From Bradyrhizobium retamae (GTDB taxonomy: Bacteria; Pseudomonadota; Alphaproteobacteria; Rhizobiales; Xanthobacteraceae): a DNA stretch of 64,000 nucleotides. A program made the translations under genes and the position numbers. The stretch lies in NCBI RefSeq assembly GCF_001440415.1, contig NZ_LLYA01000159.1:275678-339677 (forward strand). Direction: 5' to 3'. The notes under the pieces are model-generated. The model was not told the DNA's origin, ran no database searches, and saw only the letters and a list, made by a program, of their open reading frames with translations. Of the stretch, positions 7,450-15,930 are shown in pieces (the first letter of the stretch is position 1; each line of letters begins with the position of its first letter).

Positions 7450-9834
7450 ATGAACAACAATGAAAACGCCGATCGAAACGGCGCTTCGAAGGGCGCATGC
7501 TGCGGCGCCAGTCACAGCCACCACGGTAATCAAGCCGCCGGTGCGGCAACCGTGCGCGATCCCGTTTGCGGCATGACCGTGAACCCCGCGACCAGCAAGC
7601 ACCGCTTCGACCATCACGGCGAGACCTTTCATTTCTGCTCGGCCGGCTGCCGCACCAAATTCGCCGCCGATCCCGTCGCCTATCTCGAGAAGGACAAGAG
7701 GCCGAAGGCCGCCGTGCCGGAGGGCACGATCTACACCTGCCCGATGCACCCCGAGATCCGCCAGGTCGGTCCGGGAAGCTGCCCGATCTGCGGCATGGCG
7801 CTGGAGCCGGAGGTGGCAAGCCTCGATGCGCCGCCCAATCCGGAACTCGCGGACATGACGCGCCGCTTCTGGATCGGCCTCGTGCTTGCGCTGCCGGCCG
7901 TCATCCTCGAAATGGGCGGCCACCTCGTCGGCGGCCATGGCTGGGTCGACCAGACGCTGTCGAACTGGGTTCAGCTAGCGTTCGCCACCCCGGTCGTGCT
8001 CTGGGCCGGCTGGCCATTCTTCGTGCGGGGCTGGCAGTCGCTGGTAACGCGCAATCTCAATATGTTCACGCTGATCGCGATGGGCACCGGCGTGGCCTAT
8101 GCCTACAGCGTGATCGGCACCGTTGCGCCCGGCATCTTCCCGGCCACCTTCCGCGGCCATGGCGGTGCGGTCGCGGTCTATTTCGAAGCGGCGGCGGTCA
8201 TCACCGTGCTCGTGCTGCTCGGCCAGGTGCTCGAACTCCGCGCCCGCGAGGCGACGTCAGGCGCGATCAAGGCGCTGCTGCAGCTTGCGCCGAAGACCGC
8301 GCGCCGGATCGGCGACGACGGCACGGATCATGAGGTCGAAATCGACGCGTTGGCGGTGGGCGACAAGCTGCGGGTCCGACCGGGCGAGAAGGTGCCGGTC
8401 GACGGCGTCATCCTCGAAGGCCGCTCCTCGCTCGACGAAGCCCTGGTAACGGGCGAATCCATGCCGGTCACCAAGGAGCCCGGCAGCAAGGTGATCGCAG
8501 GCACGCTCAACCAGTCCGGCGGCTTCATCATGCGCGCCGACAAGGTTGGCCGCGACACGCTGCTGTCCCAGATCGTGAAAATGGTGGCGGATGCGCAGCG
8601 CTCGCGCGCGCCGATCCAGCGGCTGGCCGATCAAGTTTCCGGCTGGTTCGTGCCCGTTGTCATCGCCGTGGCGCTGATCGCATTCGGTGCCTGGGCCTGG
8701 TTCGGACCGGAGCCGCGCATGGCATTCGGCCTGGTCGCCGCCGTCAGCGTCCTCATCATCGCCTGCCCCTGCGCGCTCGGCCTCGCCACGCCGATGTCGA
8801 TCATGGTCGGCGTCGGCCACGGCGCCCAGGCCGGCGTTCTGATCAAGAACGCCGAAGCGCTGGAGCGCATGGAGAAGGTCGACACGCTGGTGGTCGACAA
8901 AACGGGCACGCTGACCGAGGGCAAGCCGAAGGTGGTCACCATCGTGACGGCCGCGGGATTTGAAGAGGCAGAAATTCTGCGGCTGGCTGCGAGCGTCGAG
9001 CGGGCCAGCGAACACCCGCTGGCCGACGCCATCGTGCGGTCGGCCAAAGAGCGCAATCTCGACATCGGCAAGGTCGAGGCGTTCGATTCGCCGACCGGCA
9101 AGGGCGCCACCGGCAAGATCGACGGCAAGACCATCGTGCTCGGCAACGCGAACTTCCTGCAGTCCCTCGGCATCGATGCCAGCGCGTTGAACGAACAGGG
9201 CGAGCGTCTGCGCGGCGATGGCGCGACGGTGATCAACATGGCGGTTGATGGCAAGCTTGCGGGATTGTTCGCGATCGCCGACCCCGTGAAGGCATCGACA
9301 CCTGACGCCCTGAAGGCACTGGCGGCGGAGGGCATCAAGGTCATCATGCTGACCGGCGACAACAGAACCACGGCGAACGCCGTCGCACGCGGCCTTGGTA
9401 TCGCCGAGGTCGAGGCGGAAGTGCTGCCCGATCAGAAGAGCGCGGTGGTCGCAAAACTGCAGAAGGCCGGCAAGATCGTTGCGATGGCCGGCGACGGCGT
9501 CAACGACGCGCCGGCGCTCGCCGCGGCCGAAGTCGGCATCGCGATGGGCACGGGAACGGATGTTGCGATGGAAAGCGCTGGCGTCACTTTGCTGAAGGGC
9601 GATCTCGGCGGCATTGTCCGCGCCCGCCGGCTGTCGCAGGCGACCATGCGCAATATCAGGCAGAACCTGTTCTTCGCCTTCATCTACAACTCCGCCGGCA
9701 TCCCGATCGCCGCCGGCATTCTCTATCCGACGTTCGGGCTATTGCTGTCACCGATCATCGCTGCGGCGGCCATGGCGCTATCCTCCGTCAGCGTCGTCGG
9801 CAACGCGCTGCGATTGCGGTTGACGCGGCTGTAG
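7450..9834 (+). CDS. copA: Cu(I)-translocating P1B-type ATPase (CopA-like)
   Basis: About 794 residues. In place of HMA domains, the N terminus has a Cys/His-rich leader (KGACCGASHSHHG), a YHS domain (DPVCGMTV...FCSAGC) and a heavy-metal-binding domain (YTCPMHPEI...CPICGMALEP). The eight-helix P1B core follows: TGES, the transmembrane CPC (IIACPCALGLATP, near residue 440), the phosphorylation motif DKTGTLTEGKP (near 485), the His-Pro (SEHPLADAI) and GDGVNDAPAL. It exports Cu(I). The triple ATG at 7444-7450 is ambiguous; 7450 best suits the GGAG at 7440, and a GTG at 7435 is also possible. Confidence 0.93.
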   Translation: MNNNENADRNGASKGACCGASHSHHGNQAAGAATVRDPVCGMTVNPATSKHRFDHHGETFHFCSAGCRTKFAADPVAYLEKDKRPKAAVPEGTIYTCPMHPEIRQVGPGSCPICGMALEPEVASLDAPPNPELADMTRRFWIGLVLALPAVILEMGGHLVGGHGWVDQTLSNWVQLAFATPVVLWAGWPFFVRGWQSLVTRNLNMFTLIAMGTGVAYAYSVIGTVAPGIFPATFRGHGGAVAVYFEAAAVITVLVLLGQVLELRAREATSGAIKALLQLAPKTARRIGDDGTDHEVEIDALAVGDKLRVRPGEKVPVDGVILEGRSSLDEALVTGESMPVTKEPGSKVIAGTLNQSGGFIMRADKVGRDTLLSQIVKMVADAQRSRAPIQRLADQVSGWFVPVVIAVALIAFGAWAWFGPEPRMAFGLVAAVSVLIIACPCALGLATPMSIMVGVGHGAQAGVLIKNAEALERMEKVDTLVVDKTGTLTEGKPKVVTIVTAAGFEEAEILRLAASVERASEHPLADAIVRSAKERNLDIGKVEAFDSPTGKGATGKIDGKTIVLGNANFLQSLGIDASALNEQGERLRGDGATVINMAVDGKLAGLFAIADPVKASTPDALKALAAEGIKVIMLTGDNRTTANAVARGLGIAEVEAEVLPDQKSAVVAKLQKAGKIVAMAGDGVNDAPALAAAEVGIAMGTGTDVAMESAGVTLLKGDLGGIVRARRLSQATMRNIRQNLFFAFIYNSAGIPIAAGILYPTFGLLLSPIIAAAAMALSSVSVVGNALRLRLTRL

Positions 9835-9839
9835 TTGCG

Positions 9840-9966
9840 TCATGCGTTCCGTGGCGCGCCGCGTTTGCGGCGTGATGCGCTGCCGTTCCGGTATCCTACT
9901 TGCGGCGGGTGGGTCCCGGCTCTGCGGCGCATCACCCAAGAGGCGCTGCACCGCCTCCGGGACACG
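9840..9966. repeat. Dispersed intergenic repeat R3, copy a
   Basis: A degenerate GC-rich palindromic stretch ending in GCTGCACCGCCTCCGGGACACG. It resembles 32461-32552, which has TGCAGCG... then GCACCGCGTCCGGGACACG. It sits between convergent copA and the HMG-CoA lyase gene. Confidence 0.5.
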
Positions 9967-9988
9967 GCCTACTCAGGCGGGCGTTGGA

Positions 9989-10927
9989 TCACGCCGCTTT
10001 CCCGCGCGGCAATCCGGCGCGTGCCAGCCCGCCATACAGCGTCTCATCCGGCATTTCCGATTTCAGGATGCCGCGCACCGCGATCAGCTTCTCGACATCT
10101 ATGCCTGTCGCAAATCCCTTGCTCTCGCACAGAAACACCAGATCCTCGAACACCACGTTGCCGGTCGCGCCCGGCGCGAACGGGCAGCCGCCGAGGCCGC
10201 CGAGCGATCCATCGAGAACGCGCGCGCCGGAGTCGAGCGCGGCGGAAGCGTTGGCGATCCCCATGCCGCGCGTGTCATGCAGGTGAATGCAGATCGGCTT
10301 TCCACTTGCGATCTTCACTGCGCCAGCGACCAGTTCGCCGACCTGTTTTGGCCCGGCATAGCCGACCGTGTCGGCGATCGCGACCATGTCGACGCCGGTC
10401 TCGAACAATTGCTCCGTCAGCCGCAGCACTTCCGCAGGGTCCACGGGACCTACGATCGAACAACCCAGCGCCATTGAGATCGCGGCGTTCACCACCGGTC
10501 TGTGCGCGCTGGCGTCGCGCAATTCGCAGAGCCGCCTGACGTTGCCGATCGCTGACACCCGCGACCGATTGGCGTTGGCCTGGCTGTGTTCCTCGGTTGC
10601 CGAGACCACGGTTGCCACTTCGGCCACGCCAGACGCCAGTGCCTCGTTGACGCCACGCTCGTTCAGCGTCAGCGCGATGCCGTAGGCGCCGGGCAGCGAC
10701 GCCACGGTCCCGATGATGTCGCGCACATCGGCGAATTGCGGAAACGTCTTTTGCGGCAGGAACGAGCCAACCTCGAAATGCCGCACACCGGCGGCATACT
10801 CATCGCGAATCCAGCGCTGCTTGGCGGATGTGGATGGAAATGTCTTCACGAGCTGCAGGCCGTCGCGCAAGCCGACCTCGCGCAGCACGATCTTGTTGTC
10901 GGGATAGATCTCCTGGACACGGGTCAT
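9989..10927 (-). CDS. mvaB: Hydroxymethylglutaryl-CoA lyase
   Basis: 312 residues of the HMGL-like TIM-barrel family. LREVGLRDGLQLVKTFP near the N terminus holds the metal and catalytic Arg/Asp. CIHLHDTRGMGIANA holds the HxH metal ligands. GGLGGCPFAPGATGNVVFEDLVF contains the signature Cys loop. It cleaves HMG-CoA to acetyl-CoA and acetoacetate in leucine catabolism. No other leucine-pathway gene is adjacent. The ATG at 10927 is chosen because GAGG lies five bases upstream; an ATG at 10945 lacks this. Confidence 0.9.
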   Translation of the reverse strand: MTRVQEIYPDNKIVLREVGLRDGLQLVKTFPSTSAKQRWIRDEYAAGVRHFEVGSFLPQKTFPQFADVRDIIGTVASLPGAYGIALTLNERGVNEALASGVAEVATVVSATEEHSQANANRSRVSAIGNVRRLCELRDASAHRPVVNAAISMALGCSIVGPVDPAEVLRLTEQLFETGVDMVAIADTVGYAGPKQVGELVAGAVKIASGKPICIHLHDTRGMGIANASAALDSGARVLDGSLGGLGGCPFAPGATGNVVFEDLVFLCESKGFATGIDVEKLIAVRGILKSEMPDETLYGGLARAGLPRGKAA

Positions 10928-11050
10928 GGCAGCCTCATGCGGCATTGTTCTTGACGGCAGCCTCGCCTCCCCGGGGGGGGGCGGCTCTTGCCGAAGCCCT
11001 TGCGGCTATCTACCTCTCGCGAAGGCTTTTTCACAAGAGGCAGAACCGCC

Positions 11051-11803
11051 ATGTTGGACGCCGCCGTCAAGGCGCTTTCGCAGATCCTGTCGCCGCCGAT
11101 GCGCACCATCCTGTGGCGCTCGATCGGGCTGGCGCTGGTGCTGATTACGGTGCTGGCCGTCGGCTTGCAGCGTGCATTGAGCTGGTTCGCTGAGTACGGC
11201 GAAGTCTGGGCCGAGGCGATGCTCGGCCCGGGCTTCCACACGTCGCTTAATATCCTTTCCTGGGTCATCTCGATCGCGGCCGGCCTTGGCGTCGTGCTGG
11301 GCGGGATCTTCCTGATGCCGGCGGTTACCTCGCTGGTTGCGAGCGTGTTTGTCGATGACGTCGCCGAGCATGTCGAGCGCGAGCATTATCCAGCCGAGCG
11401 TCCCGGCGACGCGCTGCCGTTCGGCGTCGCCATCCCCGAGGGCCTCAAGACGGCGCTGCTCACCATTCTGGTCTATCTGATCGCCCTGCCCTTCGTGCTG
11501 TTCGCAGGCGCGGGCTTCCTGATCTTCTTCATCGCCACGGCGTGGCTTTTGGGCCGCGAATATTTCGAACTCGCCGCCATGCGCTTTCGCTCGCCGGCGG
11601 ATGCCAAGGCTATGCGCAAGGACCACGCCGCGACCGTGTTCACCGCGGGCCTCTTCATCGCGGCGTTCGTGTCGATCCCGATCGTCAATCTGGCGACGCC
11701 GCTATTCGGCATGGCCTTCATGGTCCACATGCACAAGCGATTATCGGGCCCGCGGCCGGAGTTGATCGAGCCCGCGCGCAAGCCGGGCATGCCGGTGGGG
11801 TAA
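11051..11803 (+). CDS. CysZ/EI24-like inner-membrane protein
   Basis: 250 residues with about four hydrophobic segments (ALVLITVLAVGLQ near 25-40, WVISIAAGLGVVLGGIF near 70-90, LLTILVYLIALPFVLFAGAGFLIFF near 135-165, and FIAAFVSIPIVNLATPLFGMAF near 205-230). The REYFELAAMRF motif is typical of the EI24/CysZ family, some of which carry sulfate. No cys genes are near, so the substrate is uncertain. The ATG at 11051 follows AGAGG. Confidence 0.78.
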   Translation: MLDAAVKALSQILSPPMRTILWRSIGLALVLITVLAVGLQRALSWFAEYGEVWAEAMLGPGFHTSLNILSWVISIAAGLGVVLGGIFLMPAVTSLVASVFVDDVAEHVEREHYPAERPGDALPFGVAIPEGLKTALLTILVYLIALPFVLFAGAGFLIFFIATAWLLGREYFELAAMRFRSPADAKAMRKDHAATVFTAGLFIAAFVSIPIVNLATPLFGMAFMVHMHKRLSGPRPELIEPARKPGMPVG

Positions 11804-11804
11804 T

Positions 11805-11842
11805 CTTCTCCCTCTCCCGCTCTTGGCGGGGAGAGGGAGAAG
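11805..11842. terminator. Strong GC-rich hairpin between convergent genes
   Basis: Arms CTTCTCCCTCTCCCGC (11805-11820) and GCGGGGAGAGGGAGAAG (11826-11842) pair almost perfectly around a 5-base loop. It sits between the stops of the CysZ-like gene and nth. It lacks a T-tract, so it may be a palindromic repeat that also stabilises mRNA ends. Confidence 0.6.
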
Positions 11843-11846
11843 GGAC

Positions 11847-12605
11847 TCACACCGTCTTTTCGGGCCACCGGCACAGATCGTTGATCAAGCACACCTCGCA
11901 GCGCGGCTTGCGGGCGAGGCAGGTATAGCGCCCGTGCAGGATCAGCCAGTGATGGGCGTGCCGCATGAATTCCGGCGGGATCACCTTTTCCAGCCCTAGC
12001 TCCACCGCGAGCGGCGAGTTGCCGGATGCGAGGCCGGTACGATTGCCGACGCGGAACACATGCGTGTCGACGGCCATGGTGTGTTCGCCATAGGCCATGT
12101 TGAGCACGACGTTGGCGGTCTTGCGGCCGGCTCCGGGCAGCGATTCGATTTCAGCGCGGGTGCGCGGCACCTCGCCGCCGAATTCATCAATCAGCTTTTG
12201 CGATAGCGCGATGACGTTTTTCGCCTTGTTGCGGTAGAGCCCGATGGTCCTGATGTAGTCGCGCACCTTGTCTTCGCCGAGCGCCAGCATCTTCTCCGGC
12301 GTATCGGCCACCGCAAACAGCGCGCGTGTCGCCTTGTTGACGCCGGCGTCGGTCGCCTGCGCCGACAGCACCACCGCCACCAGCAGCGTGTAGGGGTTGA
12401 GATGTTCGAGCTCGCCCTTCGGCTCCGGATTGGCCTTGCGAAATCGGCTGAAAGCCTCGTGGATCTCGGCCGGCGTCCAGGGTTTCGGCTTCGGTGCCCT
12501 TTTGGTCCGCGCCGGTAACGCCTTGACGGCCTTCTTCGCCGGTCTATTCGGCTTCGATGGAACACCGGCTTTTTTGGTGCTGAGAGAGCGGATGCTTTTG
12601 GCCAT
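11847..12605 (-). CDS. nth: Endonuclease III
   Basis: About 252 residues with a Lys/Pro/Ala-rich N-terminal extension (to ~45), common in rhizobial copies. The core has the HhH motif with catalytic Lys (LPGAGRKTANVVLN), the catalytic Asp region (AVDTHVFRV) and a C-terminal [4Fe-4S] loop (CLARKPRCEVCLINDLC, spacing C-x6-C-x2-C-x5-C). It is a bifunctional DNA glycosylase/AP lyase that removes oxidised pyrimidines. The start at 12605 lacks a strong ribosome site, and 12641 is an alternative. Confidence 0.93.
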   Translation of the reverse strand: MAKSIRSLSTKKAGVPSKPNRPAKKAVKALPARTKRAPKPKPWTPAEIHEAFSRFRKANPEPKGELEHLNPYTLLVAVVLSAQATDAGVNKATRALFAVADTPEKMLALGEDKVRDYIRTIGLYRNKAKNVIALSQKLIDEFGGEVPRTRAEIESLPGAGRKTANVVLNMAYGEHTMAVDTHVFRVGNRTGLASGNSPLAVELGLEKVIPPEFMRHAHHWLILHGRYTCLARKPRCEVCLINDLCRWPEKTV

Positions 12606-12627
12606 GATCGGGATATACTGACACGCG

Positions 12628-13149
12628 ATGATCGCAAGCAACGACTTTGATCCGGAGCTTGATCAGCCGACGCTGTTTTCGGCGCGGGTGACGCCGCATC
12701 GCTCGCTGAACCGCACCGGCTTTTTGGTGCTGATGACATTCATCAGCGCCGTGAGCTTTGTTGCCGGCACCGCATTTTTGCTGATGGGCGCCTGGCCGGT
12801 GATCGGCTTTTTCGGCCTCGACGCAGTGGTGATCTACTGGGCGTTCCGGGTTAATTTCCGCAGCGCTGATGCCACCGAGGACATCATGGTGACGCCAACG
12901 GAGTTGCGCGTCCGGCGGATCAGCCATCGCGGCCATCTGATGGAATGGTCGTGCAATCCGGTCTGGGTGCAGTTGGAGCAGACCGGCGACCCGGAATTCG
13001 GCATCGAGCGGCTTTACCTGGTCACCCGCGGCCATCGGGTGTCGATAGGCCAAGTTCTCGGACCCGACGAAAAGGCTAGCTTTGCCAAAGCCTTATTGGC
13101 CGCGCTACAGGTCGCCAAGCGTGGGCCGACCTATAATCCGGTGGCTTGA
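12628..13149 (+). CDS. DUF2244 membrane protein
   Basis: 173 residues. Two hydrophobic helices (about 32-52 and 55-72, GFLVLMTFISAVSFVAGTAF and WPVIGFFGLDAVVIYWAF) are followed by a soluble domain with the DUF2244 pattern (RVRRISHRG, WVQLEQTG, GIERLYLVTRGHRVSIG). The function is unknown. It is divergent from nth, with only 22 bp between start codons. Confidence 0.8.
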   Translation: MIASNDFDPELDQPTLFSARVTPHRSLNRTGFLVLMTFISAVSFVAGTAFLLMGAWPVIGFFGLDAVVIYWAFRVNFRSADATEDIMVTPTELRVRRISHRGHLMEWSCNPVWVQLEQTGDPEFGIERLYLVTRGHRVSIGQVLGPDEKASFAKALLAALQVAKRGPTYNPVA

Positions 13150-13184
13150 GGTGCTTGTCAGAAATCGGGTGGTTTGGAGGCCGC

Positions 13185-14102
13185 GTGCGCCCTAAATCAG
13201 ATCCCATGATGATATCAGCCATACATGACCAGCGCCTGGCCAAGCCGGGCCACCAGAGCGCCGCGCTGCGCGACTATGACTCGGTGCGCCGCGCCATCGC
13301 GTTCATCTCGGAACATTGGCGCACGCAGCCGACCATCGAGGCGATGGCGGTTGCCGCCGCCGTGACGCCGGACGAACTGCACCATCTATTCCGCCGCTGG
13401 GCCGGACTGACGCCGAAGGCGTTTATGCAGGCGCTCACTCTGGACCATGCGAAGAGCTTGCTGCGCGATTCCGCGAGCGTGCTCGATGCCGCGCTCGACT
13501 CGGGGCTGTCCGGCCCGGGCCGGCTGCATGATCTCTTCGTCACCCATGAAGCGATGTCGCCGGGCGAATGGAAGAATGGCGGCGCCGGCATGACGCTGAG
13601 TTACGGGTTCCATGCTTCGCCATTCGGCACGGCCATCGTGATCGCGAGCGAGCGAGGCCTTGCGGGGCTCGCCTTCGCCGACCCCGGCGACGAGCCGACA
13701 GCGTTCGCCGACATGAAGCGGCGCTGGCCGAATGCGACCTATGTCGAGGACCATGACGGCACCGTCGGCCTCGCGCAACGCATCTTTGATACGCGGCTGT
13801 GGCGGCCGGACCAGCCGCTGCGCGTGGTGCTGATCGGCACCGATTTCGAGGTGCGGGTGTGGGAGACGCTGTTGAAGATCCCGATGGGCCGCGCGGTCTG
13901 TTATTCCGACATCGCCACCAAGATCAAAAGCCCGAAAGCCTCGCGCGCGGTCGGCGCCGCGGTCGGCCGCAACCCGGTTTCCTTCGTGGTGCCCTGCCAT
14001 CGCGCCCTCGGCAAAGGCGGCGCGCTAACCGGCTATCACTGGGGCATCACGCGCAAGCAGGCGATGCTCGGCTGGGAAGCGGGGCAGGTCGGATTGCATT
14101 GA
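13185..14102 (+). CDS. AraC-type HTH fused to methylated-DNA--protein-cysteine methyltransferase
   Basis: About 305 residues. An AraC-type double HTH (~45-140: TIEAMAVAAAVTPDELHHLFRRWAG) is joined to an OGT domain with the active-site PCHR (FVVPCHRALGKGGALTGYHWG) near the C terminus. This is an Ada-like protein without the N-terminal zinc/methyl-phosphotriester domain. It can therefore repair O6-methylguanine, but how its HTH would be switched is unclear. GTG at 13185 has GGAGG four bases upstream; ATG at 13206 is the alternative. Confidence 0.88.
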   Translation: MRPKSDPMMISAIHDQRLAKPGHQSAALRDYDSVRRAIAFISEHWRTQPTIEAMAVAAAVTPDELHHLFRRWAGLTPKAFMQALTLDHAKSLLRDSASVLDAALDSGLSGPGRLHDLFVTHEAMSPGEWKNGGAGMTLSYGFHASPFGTAIVIASERGLAGLAFADPGDEPTAFADMKRRWPNATYVEDHDGTVGLAQRIFDTRLWRPDQPLRVVLIGTDFEVRVWETLLKIPMGRAVCYSDIATKIKSPKASRAVGAAVGRNPVSFVVPCHRALGKGGALTGYHWGITRKQAMLGWEAGQVGLH

Positions 14103-14103
14103 C

Positions 14104-14236
14104 GTCGTACGGTGGACAAAGCCAACGGGTCGCGCGAATGCGCGCCCGATGACAGGCTCCGCGTGCCACCCTTCAGGCTGATGATGCGGATAGATGGTAG
14201 GCACGGCGCGAGTGCGCCTTTGCTCACCCTATGCGA
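14104..14236. repeat. Dispersed intergenic repeat R1, copy b
   Basis: Shares CAAAGCCAACGGGTCGCGCG, GATGACAGGCTCCGCGTGCC and GGCACGGCGCGA with 4115-4270. It lies between the convergent OGT fusion gene and gpmA. Confidence 0.75.
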
Positions 14237-14248
14237 TTGCGCGTTAAC

Positions 14249-14872
14249 TCACGCCGCCAGATCGAGCTTAGACGCGACCGTCGAATCGGCATTGAGCCGG
14301 TAGATCACCGGCGCGCCGGTCGCGAGTTCGCGCTTCAAGATCTGCTCGGGCGTCAACTTCTCCAGCACCATGATCAGCGCGCGCAGCGAGTTGCCGTGGG
14401 CGGCGACCAGCGTGCGCTCGCCGCGCAGCACGCCAGGCAGGATCTCCTGCACGTAATACGGCAGCGCGCGCGCCAGCGTGTCCTTGAGGCTTTCGCCGCC
14501 GGGCGGCGGCACGTCATAGGAGCGGCGCCAGATCAAGACCTGCTCCTCACCCCATTTCTTGCGGGCGTCATCCTTGTTGAGTCCCGAGAGGTCGCCGTAA
14601 TCGCGTTCGTTGAGCGCCAGATCGCATTTGGTCGGCAATCCGGTCTGGCCGATCTCCGCCAGCGCCAGGTCGAGCGTGCGCTGCGCCCGCTTCAGTACCG
14701 AGGTAAAGGCGACATCGAACGTTAATCCCTGCGCCTTGAGCGTGCGGCCGGCCTCTTTTGCTTCCGATACACCGAGTTCGGAGAGGTCGGGATCCTTCCA
14801 GCCGGTGAACAGGTTCTTCAAATTCCAGTCGCTCTGGCCGTGCCGCACGAGCACGAGAAGACGATCGCTCAT
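14249..14872 (-). CDS. gpmA: 2,3-bisphosphoglycerate-dependent phosphoglycerate mutase
   Basis: 207 residues. The catalytic phosphohistidine lies in VLVRHGQSDWNLKNLFTGW near residue 10, and the second His in VAAHGNSLRAL near 160. ALNERDYGDLSG is the usual proton-donor Glu region. It interconverts 3- and 2-phosphoglycerate. The length is typical of the short alphaproteobacterial form. It follows dapB with a 23-bp gap, so the two may be co-transcribed. Confidence 0.94.
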   Translation of the reverse strand: MSDRLLVLVRHGQSDWNLKNLFTGWKDPDLSELGVSEAKEAGRTLKAQGLTFDVAFTSVLKRAQRTLDLALAEIGQTGLPTKCDLALNERDYGDLSGLNKDDARKKWGEEQVLIWRRSYDVPPPGGESLKDTLARALPYYVQEILPGVLRGERTLVAAHGNSLRALIMVLEKLTPEQILKRELATGAPVIYRLNADSTVASKLDLAA

Positions 14873-14895
14873 TCCAAGATTCCGTTTTTCGATGG

Positions 14896-15711
14896 TTAGA
14901 AGTCGGCGAGCCCCAGCACGTCGGTCATCGTGTAGAAGCCGGGCGCCTTACCCCGCGCCCACAGCGCCGCCTTGATCGCGCCCTGCGCGAACATGGTCCG
15001 ATCCTCGGCGCGGTGGGTCAGTTCGATCCGCTCCATCGGACCCGCGAAGATCACGGAGTGGTCGCCGGTGACGGTGCCGCCGCGAAGCGAAGCGAAGCCG
15101 ATGTCGCCCGGCCGCCGCGCGCCGGTATGGCCGTCGCGGCCGCGCGCGGAGCGGGCGTGCAGGTCGACGCCGCGGCCGGCGGCGGCAGCTTCACCGAGCA
15201 GGAAGGCCGTGCCCGAGGGCGCGTCGATCTTGGCCTTGTGGTGCATCTCGACGATTTCGATGTCAAAACTTTCGTCCAGCGACTGCGCGACACGCTTGAC
15301 CAGTGCGGCGAGCAGATTGACGCCGAGGCTCATATTGCCGGACTGCACCACCACCGCACGCGAGGTCACGCTCTTGATGACCGCCATGTCTGATACCGAC
15401 AGGCCGGTGGTTCCGACGATGTGCACTAGGCCGCGTTCGGCAGCGATCGCGACATTGGCGATGGTGGCGGCGGGCACCGTGAAATCCAGAATGCCGTCGG
15501 CATTGGAGGACAATTTCCAGAGGTCCGCCGACAACTCGACGCCGTTGGCCGGCAGGCCGGCGAGCACGCCGGCATCCTTGCCCAGAAGTTCCGAGCCCGG
15601 CGCTTCAAGCGCGCCGGCCAGCACCGCACCCGGCGTTTCCGAAATGACGCGCACCAGCGCGCGGCCCATCCGGCCGCCGGCCCCCGCTACGATCAATCGC
15701 ATATCGGCCAT
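14896..15711 (-). CDS. dapB: 4-hydroxy-tetrahydrodipicolinate reductase
   Basis: 271 residues. The N-terminal NAD(P)H fold has VAGAGGRMGRALV. The tetrahydrodipicolinate-binding and catalytic motif is EIVEMHHKAKIDAPSGTA. It is the second committed step of lysine/diaminopimelate synthesis. ATG at 15711 follows AGAGG at good spacing; the longer reading to 15819 starts with low-complexity residues and is disfavoured. Confidence 0.95.
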   Translation of the reverse strand: MADMRLIVAGAGGRMGRALVRVISETPGAVLAGALEAPGSELLGKDAGVLAGLPANGVELSADLWKLSSNADGILDFTVPAATIANVAIAAERGLVHIVGTTGLSVSDMAVIKSVTSRAVVVQSGNMSLGVNLLAALVKRVAQSLDESFDIEIVEMHHKAKIDAPSGTAFLLGEAAAAGRGVDLHARSARGRDGHTGARRPGDIGFASLRGGTVTGDHSVIFAGPMERIELTHRAEDRTMFAQGAIKAALWARGKAPGFYTMTDVLGLADF

Positions 15712-15930
15712 GGCTTTTACCTCTGCACGCCCTATAGCGGGATGAGGTCGTTCCGGCAACCAATCAGGCGCTTTTGCGGCTCCCGCCGGCGGCCAAGCGA
15801 TCCGGCCGAGCGGAGGCAAAAGGGCAATCAGGGTAGCGATCCTGCCCTGCCCTGTTCGATCCTGCCATGATTGGGATGGGTCGGCATCGTGTCCGCCGAC
15901 TCAAACCAGATGCCCCGAACACCAGTTGCT

